Notes: a model not told the origin generated them from the letters alone. A stretch of 64,000 bases of DNA from Serpentinimonas barnesii (GCF_000696225.1 NZ_BAWN01000013.1:62001-126000); one strand, 5' to 3'; shown: positions 8,790 to 17,361, counted from the stretch's first letter. Numbers and translations: made by a program.

Positions 8790-10018
8790 GAACCGACGCC
8801 CCGGCAGCCCCACGCGCACCTGAGCCCAACCCGCGCCGCCTGCCCGCCACTGCCAGCCCAGCGGCCACGCACTCCCCGTCCGCCACCGCGTCCAAACCCC
8901 AGACCGACGCCTTTTCCGCCTTGTTGCAGGCTGCCGACGATAGCCTAGCCGGACCGCCATCGGCCCAGGGCGATGCCGACCTCGTCACTGCACCCTCCCA
9001 CGTCACTGGCGACGCCCAACCCGATTCACCTCTGCAGCCCAACCCCCTTGATCCCAGCAGCCGCTTGACCCGTTTCGATGCACGAGTCGACACGGCCCTC
9101 TCGTCTGGTACCGCCACTCCATCGGGTGCAGCAGGAAGCGAGGCGGCGCCGGGCAGCAAAGCCGCCTCCGCTGCGGCGCAGCCTAGCACCACGGGCCACT
9201 GGGTTTCCACCGTCGCCAAGGCGCGCGCCAAACCCACCCACTTGGCTGCTTCACCAGCCGCCGCCGAGCTGGCACCCGGCCCAGCGGGCCAAGCCAGCCT
9301 CTACCCGCGCCCGGCAGCCGCATTGGCGCCGAACCCTTACGCAGCCGGAGCCGGCGCAGCGGCTGGCTCGGCCTCGGCTGCCGCCCAGGGCATCGCGGAC
9401 GAATCCGACGCCGGCGCTTTGCTTGCCGCCCTCACCGCCGGCGCACGCGGAGAGTCGAGTGCGCGCGAAGGCTCGGGGCAAGGAGCGCGTGGCGGCGATG
9501 CAGCCCGCACCTTGGTGGAAAGCCCGACCGCCTCGGGCACCGGCACCGAAGCGGCCAAGGCCGACGCAGACTTCAGCCACCTGCTCGAGCAGGCCACGGC
9601 CCAAGGGCTGGATGCCGTTTGGGAACCGCTGGGGCAACAAATCAGCTTCTGGTTGGCGGGGCAGGTCAAACGGGCCAACCTGTTGCTGCACGAGGGCCTG
9701 CATCAAACCCTGGAAATCGAGATCAAGCTCGATGGCCAACAAGCCCAACTCGACTTTCTCACCAACGACGAACAACTGCGCGAGAGCCTGCGCAGCCAAG
9801 CCCAAGAGGCCTTGTCCGAGCTGTTGGGCCAAAACGGACTCGAACTGGCCGGTCTTTCGATTGGTTCACGCGCCTCGGGCCAATCCGACCGCTCCACGGC
9901 GCAGCGCCCTCAGGCGAGCAGCGCGCGCGCCGAAGTCACCGAAACCCCTGCCGCCGAGCCGCCGTCGCTGGTGCTGCAGCCGGCCAGCGGTCGCGCCGGC
10001 TTGAGCGTCTACGCCTAA
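8786..10018 (+). CDS. fliK: Flagellar hook-length control protein FliK
   Basis: A 410-residue FliK, the secreted molecular ruler that ends hook growth and switches the exporter to filament substrates. The first ~250 residues are a low-complexity Ala/Pro/Ser/Gly-rich ruler region with no conserved motif. The C-terminal domain (about residues 255-370) contains the conserved hook-length-control fold: a leucine-rich EGLHQTLEIEIKLDG strand, the LDFLTNDEQLRESL segment and an RSQAQEALSELL helix. The start overlaps the fliJ stop (ATGA). A strong hairpin terminator follows 43 bp after the stop, making this the last gene of the fliFGHIJK unit. Confidence 0.92.
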   Translation: MRTDAPAAPRAPEPNPRRLPATASPAATHSPSATASKPQTDAFSALLQAADDSLAGPPSAQGDADLVTAPSHVTGDAQPDSPLQPNPLDPSSRLTRFDARVDTALSSGTATPSGAAGSEAAPGSKAASAAAQPSTTGHWVSTVAKARAKPTHLAASPAAAELAPGPAGQASLYPRPAAALAPNPYAAGAGAAAGSASAAAQGIADESDAGALLAALTAGARGESSAREGSGQGARGGDAARTLVESPTASGTGTEAAKADADFSHLLEQATAQGLDAVWEPLGQQISFWLAGQVKRANLLLHEGLHQTLEIEIKLDGQQAQLDFLTNDEQLRESLRSQAQEALSELLGQNGLELAGLSIGSRASGQSDRSTAQRPQASSARAEVTETPAAEPPSLVLQPASGRAGLSVYA

Positions 10019-10060
10019 CAGCCGACACCGGCGGCACCGCGCAAGCCCCTTAAAAATCCA

Positions 10061-10090
10061 AAAAGCAGGCCTCCACGCCTGCTTTTCTGA
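10061..10090 (+). terminator. Rho-independent terminator after fliK
   Basis: A perfect 10-bp inverted repeat AAAAGCAGGC / GCCTGCTTTT (10061-10070 and 10077-10086) with a 6-base loop, preceded by A-rich sequence and followed by CTGACT. The T run is part of the stem's 3' arm. It sits between fliK and fliL and probably separates two transcription units. Confidence 0.8.
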
Positions 10091-10101
10091 CTCAAGCCGG
10101 C

Positions 10102-10123
10102 GCCGATTGCTCACACAATCGGC
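10102..10123. repeat. Perfect inverted repeat upstream of fliL
   Basis: GCCGATTG and CAATCGGC (10102-10109 and 10116-10123) form a perfect 8-bp inverted repeat with a 6-base spacer, about 70 bp before the fliL start. There is no T-run, so it looks more like a protein-binding site or mRNA leader hairpin than a terminator. Confidence 0.5.
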
Positions 10124-10193
10124 ATGACACAATACAGCCGTCCGAATCGGTCGGCACTGCCTAGGCAGATGTATTTGAACAGAAGGCAAAACC

Positions 10194-10727
10194 ATGGCCG
10201 CAAAACCTCCGGCACCCGCTGCCCCCGACGCTGCACCCGCCAAACCCAAGAGCAAGAAGCTGCTCCTCATCATCCTGGCTGCCGTGGTGGCCGTCGTGCT
10301 GGTGGGGGTTGCCATTTTGGTGGCTCTGATGATGTTTCAGCCGGCCGCAGAAGAACTTGACGCCGATGGCCAGCCGGTGGTGCAACTCGCTGCCCCGGCC
10401 GCCCCACCCACCTTCATGCCATTGGAAAACATGGTGGTCAACTTGGCCGATCCGGGAGCCATGCGCTTTGCCCAAATCGGCATCTCGGTGCAGTTGGCCG
10501 ACTCGGCCACCGCCGACCGGCTCACGGCCTTCATGCCCGCGATCCGCAACGGCATGCTGCGTCTGGCCTCGCAGCGCACCGCTGCCGAGCTGCTGACGCC
10601 GGCGGGCAAAGACGCGCTGGCCGCCGACATGCTGGGTATGATCCGCCAGACCATCGGCTTGCCCGACCAAGGCACCACCCCCAGCCCGGTGCAGGCGGTG
10701 TTGTTCACCAGCCTGATCGTCCAGTAA
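10194..10727 (+). CDS. fliL: Flagellar basal body-associated protein FliL
   Basis: A 177-residue FliL, a single-pass inner-membrane protein that surrounds or supports the MotAB stator. The sequence shows a basic Pro/Ala-rich cytoplasmic start ending KPKSKK, one transmembrane helix (residues 22-45, LLLIILAAVVAVVLVGVAIL) and a periplasmic domain with the characteristic FMPLENMVVNL strand and a conserved hydrophobic C-terminus ending in VLFTSLIVQ. A purine-rich AGAAGG lies before the ATG. It opens the fliLMNOPQR unit; fliM follows after 31 bp. Confidence 0.94.
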   Translation: MAAKPPAPAAPDAAPAKPKSKKLLLIILAAVVAVVLVGVAILVALMMFQPAAEELDADGQPVVQLAAPAAPPTFMPLENMVVNLADPGAMRFAQIGISVQLADSATADRLTAFMPAIRNGMLRLASQRTAAELLTPAGKDALAADMLGMIRQTIGLPDQGTTPSPVQAVLFTSLIVQ

Positions 10728-10758
10728 GCCGCCGGCTCGACCGAATTTAAGCCGCACC

Positions 10759-11760
10759 ATGAGCGACGCCTTCCTGTCCCAAGACGAGATCGACGCCCTG
10801 CTCGAGGGTGTCACGGGCGAGAGCCAAAAACTCGCCAAGGACGAGGTCGACACCACGGGTGTGCGCGGCTACGACCTGTCCAAGCAAGAGCGCATCGTGC
10901 GTGGGCGCATGCCCACCATGGAGGTGATCAACGAGCGCTTCGCACGCAACCTGCGCGTTGGCTTGTTCAACCTGATCCGGCGCAGCCCCGAAATCTCGGT
11001 CGGCACGGTGCAGGTGCAAAAGTACAGCATGTTCCTGCGCGAGTTGGTGGTGCCCACCAACTTCAACCTCATGGCGGTGCGCCCGCTGCGCGGCAGCGGC
11101 ATGATCGTGTGCGAGCCCGCGCTGCTGTTTGGTGTCATCGACAGCTTGTTTGGCGGCAACGGCAAGTTCCACACCCGCATCGAGGGGCGCGATTTTTCGC
11201 CCACCGAGCAGCGCGTCATCAACCGGCTGGTGGAGGTGGTGTCGGACGAGTACAAAAAAGCCTGGAAGGGCGTTTATCCGCTCGAACTGGTCTATCAGCG
11301 CTCCGAGATGCAGCCCCAGTTTGCCAACATCGCCACCCCGAGCGAGATCGTGGTCAGCACCAGTTTTTCGCTCGAAATCGGCGACATCACCGGCTCGCTG
11401 CACCTGTGCATCCCCTACGCCACGCTGGAGCCGATCCGCGACCTGCTCTACTCCACCTCGCAAGGCGACTCGATGGAGGTGGATCGGCGCTGGGTGAGGC
11501 TGCTGGGCCAAGAAATCCAGGCCGCCGAAATCGAGCTCTGCGCCGAACTGGCGCGCACCCGCACCACGGTCGAGCAACTGCTGGCCATGAAAGTGGGCGA
11601 CTTCATCGAACTGGAACGCGAGCGCGTGATCGATGCCCGCGTCGATGGGGTGCCGGTGTTGCAGGCCGAATACGGCACCCACAACGGCAAATACGCCCTC
11701 AAAGTGGTGCAATTGCGGCGCGAACAAGCCAGCACCTGGCATGGAGACAAGCATGACTGA
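10759..11760 (+). CDS. fliM: Flagellar motor switch protein FliM
   Basis: A 333-residue FliM, the C-ring protein that receives phosphorylated CheY and reverses the motor. The N-terminal CheY-binding peptide is intact (LSQDEIDALLEG), followed by a linker, the CheC-like middle domain (GGNGKFHTRIEGRDFSPTEQ) and the C-terminal SpoA/FliN-like domain (VGDFIELERERVIDARVDGVPV). Size and motif order are standard. The fliN start codon lies inside the fliM end (8-bp overlap). Confidence 0.97.
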   Translation: MSDAFLSQDEIDALLEGVTGESQKLAKDEVDTTGVRGYDLSKQERIVRGRMPTMEVINERFARNLRVGLFNLIRRSPEISVGTVQVQKYSMFLRELVVPTNFNLMAVRPLRGSGMIVCEPALLFGVIDSLFGGNGKFHTRIEGRDFSPTEQRVINRLVEVVSDEYKKAWKGVYPLELVYQRSEMQPQFANIATPSEIVVSTSFSLEIGDITGSLHLCIPYATLEPIRDLLYSTSQGDSMEVDRRWVRLLGQEIQAAEIELCAELARTRTTVEQLLAMKVGDFIELERERVIDARVDGVPVLQAEYGTHNGKYALKVVQLRREQASTWHGDKHD

Positions 11761-12157
11761 CGAAACCCCCGAATCCATGGCCGACGACTGGGCCCAGGCC
11801 TTGCAAGAGCAAAGCAGCAAGGGCGTGAACGACGACCTCAGCGCCGGTGCCCCGCACTTTGACGCCAGCCCCGGCAGCGCCGTCAACAGCCCGAACGACA
11901 TCTCGATGGTGCTCGACATCCCGGTGCAGCTCTCGGTCGAACTGGGCCGCACCAAGGTGCCGATCAAATACATTTTGCAACTGGCGCAGGGCTCGATCGT
12001 CGAACTCGACGCGCTGGCTGGCGAACCCATGGACGTGCTCGTCAACGGCTACCTGATCGCCCAAGGCGAGGTGGTAGTGGTGAACGAAAAGTTCGGCATC
12101 CGCCTGACCGACATCGTCACCCCCTCCGAGCGGCTGCGCCGCCTGAGCCGCAACTGA
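11753..12157 (+). CDS. fliN: Flagellar motor switch protein FliN
   Basis: A 134-residue FliN that completes the lower C-ring with FliM and docks FliH. A variable acidic N-terminus precedes the SpoA domain: LDIPVQLSVELGRTKVPI, then GSIVELDALAGEPMDVLVNG and VVVVNEKFGIRLTDIV, all near-invariant family segments. The start at 11753 overlaps the fliM stop by 8 bp; the longer upstream frame is fliM shadow. Confidence 0.96.
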   Translation: MTDETPESMADDWAQALQEQSSKGVNDDLSAGAPHFDASPGSAVNSPNDISMVLDIPVQLSVELGRTKVPIKYILQLAQGSIVELDALAGEPMDVLVNGYLIAQGEVVVVNEKFGIRLTDIVTPSERLRRLSRN

Positions 12158-12197
12158 TGCCGCAGCGCCCCATCACTGCGCCCGCTCGTTTCAGGCC

Positions 12198-12623
12198 ATG
12201 AACCAGTCAATTTTCACCGCCATGTTGCCGGCGCTCGGCCTGCTGTTGGTCATGGTGCTGCTGGCTTGGGGCGTGCATTGGATGCGCAAGCGCATCGCCC
12301 CCTCAGGCAGCGGCTTGGGTGCCGATTTGCGTCTGGTGTCGCAGCTCATGGTGGGGCCCCAGCAGCGTGTGGTGGTGGTCGAAGTCAACGGCCCCGACGG
12401 CCCGGTGCAGCTCACGCTGGGCGTGACACCGCAGCACATCAGTGCCCTGCACACGCAACGCCTCGTGGGCGCAGCCGCTGCACCAGCGTCATCCGCATCC
12501 GGCCCCGCCCCCTTCGCCCCCGCCACGCCCTCGGTGGCCCAGCCAGCCCCCGAAACCCTGTACCAAAAGGTGGCCCGATCTCTAGGCGCAGGGCCGCCGC
12601 CCGCCTCGGAGCCGCGCCCATGA
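12198..12623 (+). CDS. fliO: Flagellar biosynthesis protein FliO
   Basis: A 141-residue FliO, the membrane scaffold that helps assemble FliP into the export gate. One transmembrane helix near residues 8-26 (MLPALGLLLVMVLLAWGVHW) is followed by the short cytoplasmic SpoA-like region (LVSQLMVGPQQRVVVVEV). The Pro/Ala-rich tail is variable. The fliP start overlaps the stop (ATGA). FliO is the least conserved gate protein; the call relies on topology, the QRVVVVEV strand and gene order. Confidence 0.9.
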   Translation: MNQSIFTAMLPALGLLLVMVLLAWGVHWMRKRIAPSGSGLGADLRLVSQLMVGPQQRVVVVEVNGPDGPVQLTLGVTPQHISALHTQRLVGAAAAPASSASGPAPFAPATPSVAQPAPETLYQKVARSLGAGPPPASEPRP

Positions 12624-13417
12624 AGGCTGCCCTGATCCGGCTGGGGCGGCCGCTGGGCTTGGCTGCGCTGGCGGGATTGCTGCTGGGTGGCGGCGCTCTG
12701 GCGTGGGCGCAAGGGGCCCCGGTGCCACCTGCCGCCGCACCGCCGGGCAGCTTCCCGATTCTGATCGGCCAAGGCGCGGGCGGCACCAGCTTTTCGGTGC
12801 CCATCCAGACCCTGCTGTTCTTCACCGCGCTCTCGTTCTTGCCGGCGGTGCTGCTCATGATGACGGCCTTCACCCGCATCATCATCGTGCTCTCGCTGCT
12901 GCGCATGGCGCTGGGCACGCAGGCGGCGCCCCCCAACCAGGTGCTGGTCGGGCTGGCGCTGTTTCTCACCTTGTTCGTCATGGCCCCCACGCTGGACCGC
13001 GTGCACGCCGAAGCCTACCAACCCTTTACCCGGGGCGAAATCAGCTTTGAGCAAGCGGTGCAGCGCGCCGAAGCGCCGATGCGCGAGTTCATGACCAAGC
13101 AAACCCGCCAAGCCGACTTCCTCATGTTTGCCAACCTGGCCGGCTTGGACGAAAGCGTGACCGTGCAAACCGCCCCCTTTCGGGTGCTGGTGCCGGCCTT
13201 CGTGATCAGCGAGCTCAAAACCGCCTTCATGATCGGCTTCTTGATCTTTATCCCGTTTCTGGTGATCGACCTGATCGTGGCCAGCGTACTCATGTCGCTG
13301 GGCATGATGATGCTCTCGCCGGTGCTGGTGGCGCTGCCCTTCAAGCTCATGCTGTTCGTGCTCGCCGACGGCTGGAACCTGCTGATCGGCTCGCTGGCGG
13401 CGAGTTTCGTGGTCTAG
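12620..13417 (+). CDS. fliP: Flagellar type III export gate protein FliP
   Basis: A 265-residue FliP, a core subunit of the FliPQR export gate. It has a cleavable signal-like start (LAALAGLLLGGGALAWAQG), then the conserved LLFFTALSFLPAVLLMMTAFTRIIIVLSLLR helical region (split here only by description), the MTKQTR element near residue 155 and the C-terminal helices including LIVASVLMSLGMMML. The start at 12620 overlaps the fliO stop; the upstream reading frame is noise. Confidence 0.96.
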   Translation: MKAALIRLGRPLGLAALAGLLLGGGALAWAQGAPVPPAAAPPGSFPILIGQGAGGTSFSVPIQTLLFFTALSFLPAVLLMMTAFTRIIIVLSLLRMALGTQAAPPNQVLVGLALFLTLFVMAPTLDRVHAEAYQPFTRGEISFEQAVQRAEAPMREFMTKQTRQADFLMFANLAGLDESVTVQTAPFRVLVPAFVISELKTAFMIGFLIFIPFLVIDLIVASVLMSLGMMMLSPVLVALPFKLMLFVLADGWNLLIGSLAASFVV

Positions 13418-13448
13418 CGCCCGTCCGGTCAAATCTGATAAAAATAAC

Positions 13449-13718
13449 ATGGACGCCCAAGCCGTACTCACCATCGGTCAAAACGCGCTCTTCATCCTGC
13501 TGGCCGTCTCAGCGCCGCTGCTGGGGGTGATTTTGGTGGTCGGGCTGGTGGTGAGCCTGTTTCAGGCCCTGACGCAGATCAACGAGGCCACGCTCTCTTT
13601 CGTGCCCAAGATCGTGGCGGCGGTGGTGGTGTTTGCGATCTCGGGGCCGTGGATGCTGACCACGCTGGTCGATTTTTTGCGCCGCATCCTGCTCTCGATC
13701 CCCGAGTACGCGATCTAG
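13449..13718 (+). CDS. fliQ: Flagellar type III export gate protein FliQ
   Basis: An 89-residue FliQ with two hydrophobic helices (about residues 16-40 and 52-72) separated by the signature QALTQINEATLSFVPK. FliQ wraps the FliP-FliR core of the export gate. It is 31 bp downstream of fliP and 18-30 bp upstream of fliR, in the invariant order fliP-fliQ-fliR. Confidence 0.96.
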   Translation: MDAQAVLTIGQNALFILLAVSAPLLGVILVVGLVVSLFQALTQINEATLSFVPKIVAAVVVFAISGPWMLTTLVDFLRRILLSIPEYAI

Positions 13719-13736
13719 GGCACGGGGCAACGGCAC

Positions 13737-14516
13737 GTGGACGCCCCCATGATCACTTTCACCGAGGCCCAGATCATGGCCTGGGTGGCGCCCATCTTCT
13801 GGCCTTTTCTGCGCGTGCTCGGCGTCTTTGCCAGCGCCCCGATCTTTTCTTCGCGTTCGGTGCCCATGCGCCTCAAGGTGGCGCTGGCCTTTCTGATCGC
13901 GGTCTGCATCCAGCCGGCGCTGCCCGAACCGCCCATGCTCTCGCTCACCAGCCCCGAGGCGCTGGGCGCGGTGATCCAGCAAATCGCCATCGGCGTCTCG
14001 ATCGGGCTGGCGGTGCGCATCGTCTTTGCCGCGGTGGAAATGGCGGGCGAGATCATTGGCTTGCAGATGGGGCTCAATTTCGCCGGCTTTTTCGATCCGG
14101 CCACCAACGCGCAGTCGAGCCCGGTCGGGCGCTACTTTGGCAACATCACCATGCTGCTGTTCGTGGTCATGAACGGGCATCTGATGCTGATCATGGCGGT
14201 GGCCGCGAGCTTTCACACCTTCCCGGTGGGGGGCGACATGCTGGCGGTGGTGCAGACCATGCGCCTGCACGAACTGGGAGGGCTGATTTTTTACTACGGC
14301 CTGTGGATCGCCCTGCCCATGATCGGCATGCTGCTGTTCGTCAACGTGGTGCTGGGCATCATCACGCGCATCGCGCCGCAAATGAACGTATTCGCCATCG
14401 GCTTTCCGCTCACGCTCTCAGTGGGTCTGGTGGGCATCGCCTTTACGTTGCCGCTGCTCGATCAGCCGGTGCTGCAACTCATGCGCGTCGTTACCGACTT
14501 GTTCTTGGCCGGTTGA
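13737..14516 (+). CDS. fliR: Flagellar type III export gate protein FliR
   Basis: A 255-259 residue FliR, the export-gate subunit that caps the FliP ring. Six or so hydrophobic helices are evident, with the conserved GLQMGLNFAGFFDP-type segment near residue 105 (LQMGLNFAGFFDPATNAQS) and the ALPMIGMLLFVNVVLG region. Two starts are possible: GTG at 13737, with a weak GGGG ahead of it, and ATG at 13749, where most homologues begin (MITFTEAQ). The difference is four residues. It is the last gene of the fliLMNOPQR unit; the next genes are on the other strand. Confidence 0.94.
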   Translation: MDAPMITFTEAQIMAWVAPIFWPFLRVLGVFASAPIFSSRSVPMRLKVALAFLIAVCIQPALPEPPMLSLTSPEALGAVIQQIAIGVSIGLAVRIVFAAVEMAGEIIGLQMGLNFAGFFDPATNAQSSPVGRYFGNITMLLFVVMNGHLMLIMAVAASFHTFPVGGDMLAVVQTMRLHELGGLIFYYGLWIALPMIGMLLFVNVVLGIITRIAPQMNVFAIGFPLTLSVGLVGIAFTLPLLDQPVLQLMRVVTDLFLAG

Positions 14517-14545
14517 GCCGCGCAGCAAACCCCGCCGGCGCGGGG

Positions 14546-15175
14546 TCAAACCAACTGGTTGCGGATCGCGTACACCGTGAGTTCGGCGTTGTTGCTCAAG
14601 CCCAGCTTTTCCAGCGTCCGGGCCCGGTAGACGCTCACGGTTTTGGGGCTGATCATCAGCTCTTGGGCGATCTGCGCCAGCTTTTTGCCCGTCGCGATTT
14701 TGCACAGCGTCTGCAACTCGCGCTCTGACAGGCTGTCGTGCAACTGCGCCGATTCGGGCGCGCTCAAGTGCTTGGCCAGCAGCTCGGCCACCTCGGGCGG
14801 CAGGTATTTGCGCCCCTGCGCCACCGTGCGCACGGCGGTGATCAAGGCCGCCGGGTCGCCACCCTTGTTCAGGTAGCCCATGGCGCCGGCCTTGAGGCAG
14901 CGCAGCGCGTACTGGTCTTCGGGGTACATGGAAACCATGAGCGTGCGCAGCGGCCCCTCTTCTTGCTGCAACACGGCCAAAATCTCCAGCCCGCTGCGCC
15001 CGCGCAGATCGACGTCGAGCAGCAGCACATCCGGGCGCTGTTGGCGCAGCAGCTCGCGCAGGCTGGCGTAGCCGTCGGCCTCGCCAATGACGCGGATGTC
15101 GGTCGCCTCGGCCAGCGTGTCGCGCACACCGCGGCGCAACATGGCGTGGTCATCGCACAGTATGACTTTGATCAT
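14546..15175 (-). CDS. NarL/FixJ-family response regulator
   Basis: A 209-residue two-domain response regulator. The receiver domain has the acidic pocket (CDDH at residues 7-10), phosphoacceptor Asp54 (LLLDVDLRG) and the switch Lys in GYLNKGG. The C-terminal LuxR-type HTH runs from about residue 145 (LSERELQTLCKIATGK...SPKTVSVYRARTLEKLGL). It is a DNA-binding transcription factor whose targets cannot be read from the sequence. The gene lies 5 bp downstream of a receiver-kinase gene and is surely its partner. The pair sits on the minus strand between the fliR end and the chemotaxis cluster, so flagellar or chemotaxis genes are plausible but unproven targets. Confidence 0.9.
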   Translation of the reverse strand: MIKVILCDDHAMLRRGVRDTLAEATDIRVIGEADGYASLRELLRQQRPDVLLLDVDLRGRSGLEILAVLQQEEGPLRTLMVSMYPEDQYALRCLKAGAMGYLNKGGDPAALITAVRTVAQGRKYLPPEVAELLAKHLSAPESAQLHDSLSERELQTLCKIATGKKLAQIAQELMISPKTVSVYRARTLEKLGLSNNAELTVYAIRNQLV

Positions 15176-15180
15176 GGCAT

Positions 15181-16260
15181 TTATTCCCAGTCAGCGGCCT
15201 TGGTCCCATTCAAGGGCAAGGAAAGGATCAGCGTCATGCCCTGGCCCGGTGCCGTGGCCACATCGAGCCAGCCGCCGGCCCCTTGGGCGCGCTCGCGCAA
15301 GCCCAGCAGGCCAAAGGATTGCAGCTTGGCCAGATCGGCGGCGCTGGCACCGCAGCCGTCGTCGCTCACCTCCAGCGTGAGCACGCCTTCGAGGTCGCTC
15401 AACTCCAGCCGCACGCTGCGCGCCTGCGCGTGCTTGAGCACGTTGGTGAGCGCCTCTTGCGCGGTGCGGTAAACCACCATCGCCAGCTGCGGCTCGACTG
15501 GCAAACGCAAACCACCTTCGAGCCGCAGCGCCAACCCGGTGCGCTCGGCAAAGGTGCGCACCAGCCATTGCAAGGCCGGCTCCAAACCCTGGTCCAGCAC
15601 CGCCGGCCGCAAGTTGCGCATCAGGCGCTGGCTGGCCAGCAGCGCATGCTCGGCCATTTCGAGCGCCGCGCGCACATGCGCCTGGGCCTCGGGCTGCGGC
15701 AGATGCCGCCCCAGCCACGCCAGATCGAGCTTGAGCGCCGCCAGCGCGCCGCCGATGTCGTCGTGGATTTCGCGCGCAATGTCGGCGCGCTCGCGCTCCA
15801 GCCCAAGCTGCAAATGCTCGGTCAAGTCCACCAAGCGGCGGCGCGATTCCGCCAACTCGGCCTGCGCCTGCGCCTGCGTGCGCCGGCTGGCGTGCAGCTC
15901 CAGTGCCCGCTGCAAGGCCGTGGGCAGGCGCGCCAGCCGGTTTTTATCGACGTAGTCGCTCACCCCGCGCAGCAGCGCATCGGCCACCGTGGCCTCGCCG
16001 ATGGCCCCCGAGACGATGAGGAAGGGCAGCTCCAGCCCTTGCTGCTGCAGCCAGTCCCACGCTTGCATGCCGCAAAAACCGGCCAAATGGTAATCGGCCA
16101 GCACCGCGTCCGCCTCGCCCTGCCGCAGCGCCGACTCAAAGTCGGCCATGGTTTCGACCAAGGTCAGCCGCACCTCGAACTCGGCGCGCACCAAGCAACG
16201 CCGCACCAATTCGTGGTCGGCGGGGTTGTCCTCGAGGTGGAGCAGATGCAAAGGGTTCAA
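15181..16260 (-). CDS. Hybrid sensor: N-terminal receiver fused to NarX-type histidine kinase
   Basis: A 359-residue soluble protein with unusual domain order: a receiver domain first (acidic pair near residues 10-11, Asp56 in LADYHLAG, Lys in DYVDKN), a short coiled coil, then a HisKA_3 dimerisation domain with the H-box AREIHDDIGG (His166) and a GHKL ATPase domain (TAQEALTNVLKHA N-box; DDGCGAS G-box). There is no transmembrane segment or input domain apart from the receiver, so it is probably controlled by phosphorylation of its receiver by another kinase, then signals to the adjacent NarL-type regulator. The gene precedes that regulator by 5 bp. A small inverted repeat lies 14-27 bp upstream of its start. 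Confidence 0.88.
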   Translation of the reverse strand: MNPLHLLHLEDNPADHELVRRCLVRAEFEVRLTLVETMADFESALRQGEADAVLADYHLAGFCGMQAWDWLQQQGLELPFLIVSGAIGEATVADALLRGVSDYVDKNRLARLPTALQRALELHASRRTQAQAQAELAESRRRLVDLTEHLQLGLERERADIAREIHDDIGGALAALKLDLAWLGRHLPQPEAQAHVRAALEMAEHALLASQRLMRNLRPAVLDQGLEPALQWLVRTFAERTGLALRLEGGLRLPVEPQLAMVVYRTAQEALTNVLKHAQARSVRLELSDLEGVLTLEVSDDGCGASAADLAKLQSFGLLGLRERAQGAGGWLDVATAPGQGMTLILSLPLNGTKAADWE

Positions 16261-16273
16261 AACAGGGTGCCTC

Positions 16274-16287
16274 TAGACCCGAGTCTA
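16274..16287. promoter_or_regulatory. Short inverted repeat between the kinase gene and cheZ-like gene
   Basis: TAGAC-CCGA-GTCTA: a perfect 5-bp inverted repeat just upstream of the receiver-kinase start and about 100 bp before the divergent cheZ-like gene. It could be an operator for the adjacent response regulator, but its shortness makes chance occurrence possible. Confidence 0.25.
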
Positions 16288-16378
16288 AACTTGCACAGGC
16301 GCTAAAGCTGGAATTTTCAGGCTAAGATGCGCCAGATTGATAAACTTCAACGAGTACATTGCCCTTTTGCTCGCCATC

Positions 16379-16882
16379 ATGCACACACCCGCACCCACCT
16401 CGCACGAACAGCGCCGCTGGCCGCGCGAGGAATACACCACGGTCGAGGCCTTGCCCAGCGCCCCCAGCGACGAACCGTTGGTCGAGATCCCGGTGTCGGT
16501 GGTGGCCGACTTGCAAGACTCGTTGCTGGTGGCCATGAACGACCTCAAGCGCCTTGAAGGCCTGCTCGACCACGCCACCGCCAACCTGCTGGACCGCTTC
16601 AATGCCGCCTTGCAGAGCGCCGAGCAAATGCCCGAGGGGGCCCTCAAGGCCGAGTTGCAAAGCAGCCTGCACGCCTCTGTGACCGAGCTGCAGTTTCATG
16701 ACATGTCCTCGCAGCTACTGGTGCACATTGGCAAAATGCTCAAAGGTTGCGCCTATATTTTGGCCGACCAAGCGCTCGAGCCCGACGAAAACGAAGCCGG
16801 CATGGTGGTCACGCACATGCCCCGCAACCCCAACCCGGTGACGCAAAGCGAAATGGACGCCGGCTCGATCGAACTGTTCTAG
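16379..16882 (+). CDS. CheZ-like chemotaxis phosphatase (putative)
   Basis: A 167-residue helical protein directly upstream of cheY. I call it CheZ-like for two features: the segment FHDMSSQ places Asp108 and Gln112 in the D-x3-Q pattern of the CheZ active site (DLTGQ in E. coli), within a long helix, and the extreme C-terminus (MDAGSIELF) is an acidic-hydrophobic tail ending in Phe like the CheY-binding peptide of CheZ. CheZ would dephosphorylate CheY-P. It is shorter than E. coli CheZ (214). The frame is open with a TTG at 16337; I chose the ATG at 16379, neither having a good Shine-Dalgarno sequence. An alternative is an unrelated chemotaxis-associated helical protein. Confidence 0.6.
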   Translation: MHTPAPTSHEQRRWPREEYTTVEALPSAPSDEPLVEIPVSVVADLQDSLLVAMNDLKRLEGLLDHATANLLDRFNAALQSAEQMPEGALKAELQSSLHASVTELQFHDMSSQLLVHIGKMLKGCAYILADQALEPDENEAGMVVTHMPRNPNPVTQSEMDAGSIELF

Positions 16883-16933
16883 GCGCTGCGCCGCACCCTG
16901 CCACCCTCCCCCCAAAATTAACAAGGTACCTCC

Positions 16934-17296
16934 ATGCATTCGATCCTTGCCGTCGACGATTCGGCCTCTATGCGCAAGATGGTTTCATTTACGCTCGCCA
17001 GCGCCGGCTTCAAAGTGGTGGAGGCCGTCGACGGCGTCGATGCGTTCGAGAAAGCCGAAAAACAACCGTTCGACCTCGTGCTCACCGACCAGAACATGCC
17101 GCGCCTCGATGGCATCGGCCTGACGCGCAAGCTGCGCGAGCACCCCCATTTCAAGCAGACCCCCATCCTCATCCTCACCACCGAATCGAGCGACCAGATG
17201 AAGCAGGCTGGGCGCGCTGCCGGAGCCACCGGCTGGTTGGTCAAACCTTTTGACCCGGCACGCCTGATCGAGGTCATCCGCAAAGTGATCGTCTGA
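16934..17296 (+). CDS. cheY: Chemotaxis response regulator CheY
   Basis: A 120-residue stand-alone receiver. The acid pocket (VDDSASMRKM), phosphoacceptor Asp52 (TDQNMPRLDG), Thr82-83 and Lys104 in LVKPFDP are all in place, so the protein should be phosphorylated by CheA and bind the EIDALL peptide of the FliM encoded in this window. It lies between the CheZ-like gene and cheA. Confidence 0.95.
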   Translation: MHSILAVDDSASMRKMVSFTLASAGFKVVEAVDGVDAFEKAEKQPFDLVLTDQNMPRLDGIGLTRKLREHPHFKQTPILILTTESSDQMKQAGRAAGATGWLVKPFDPARLIEVIRKVIV

Positions 17297-17361
17297 CCCC
17301 TGCGCGCTGGCTTCGCACCGCCTTCCCCACTTTTTCCGCCCCGAACGAGACTCGACCGACC

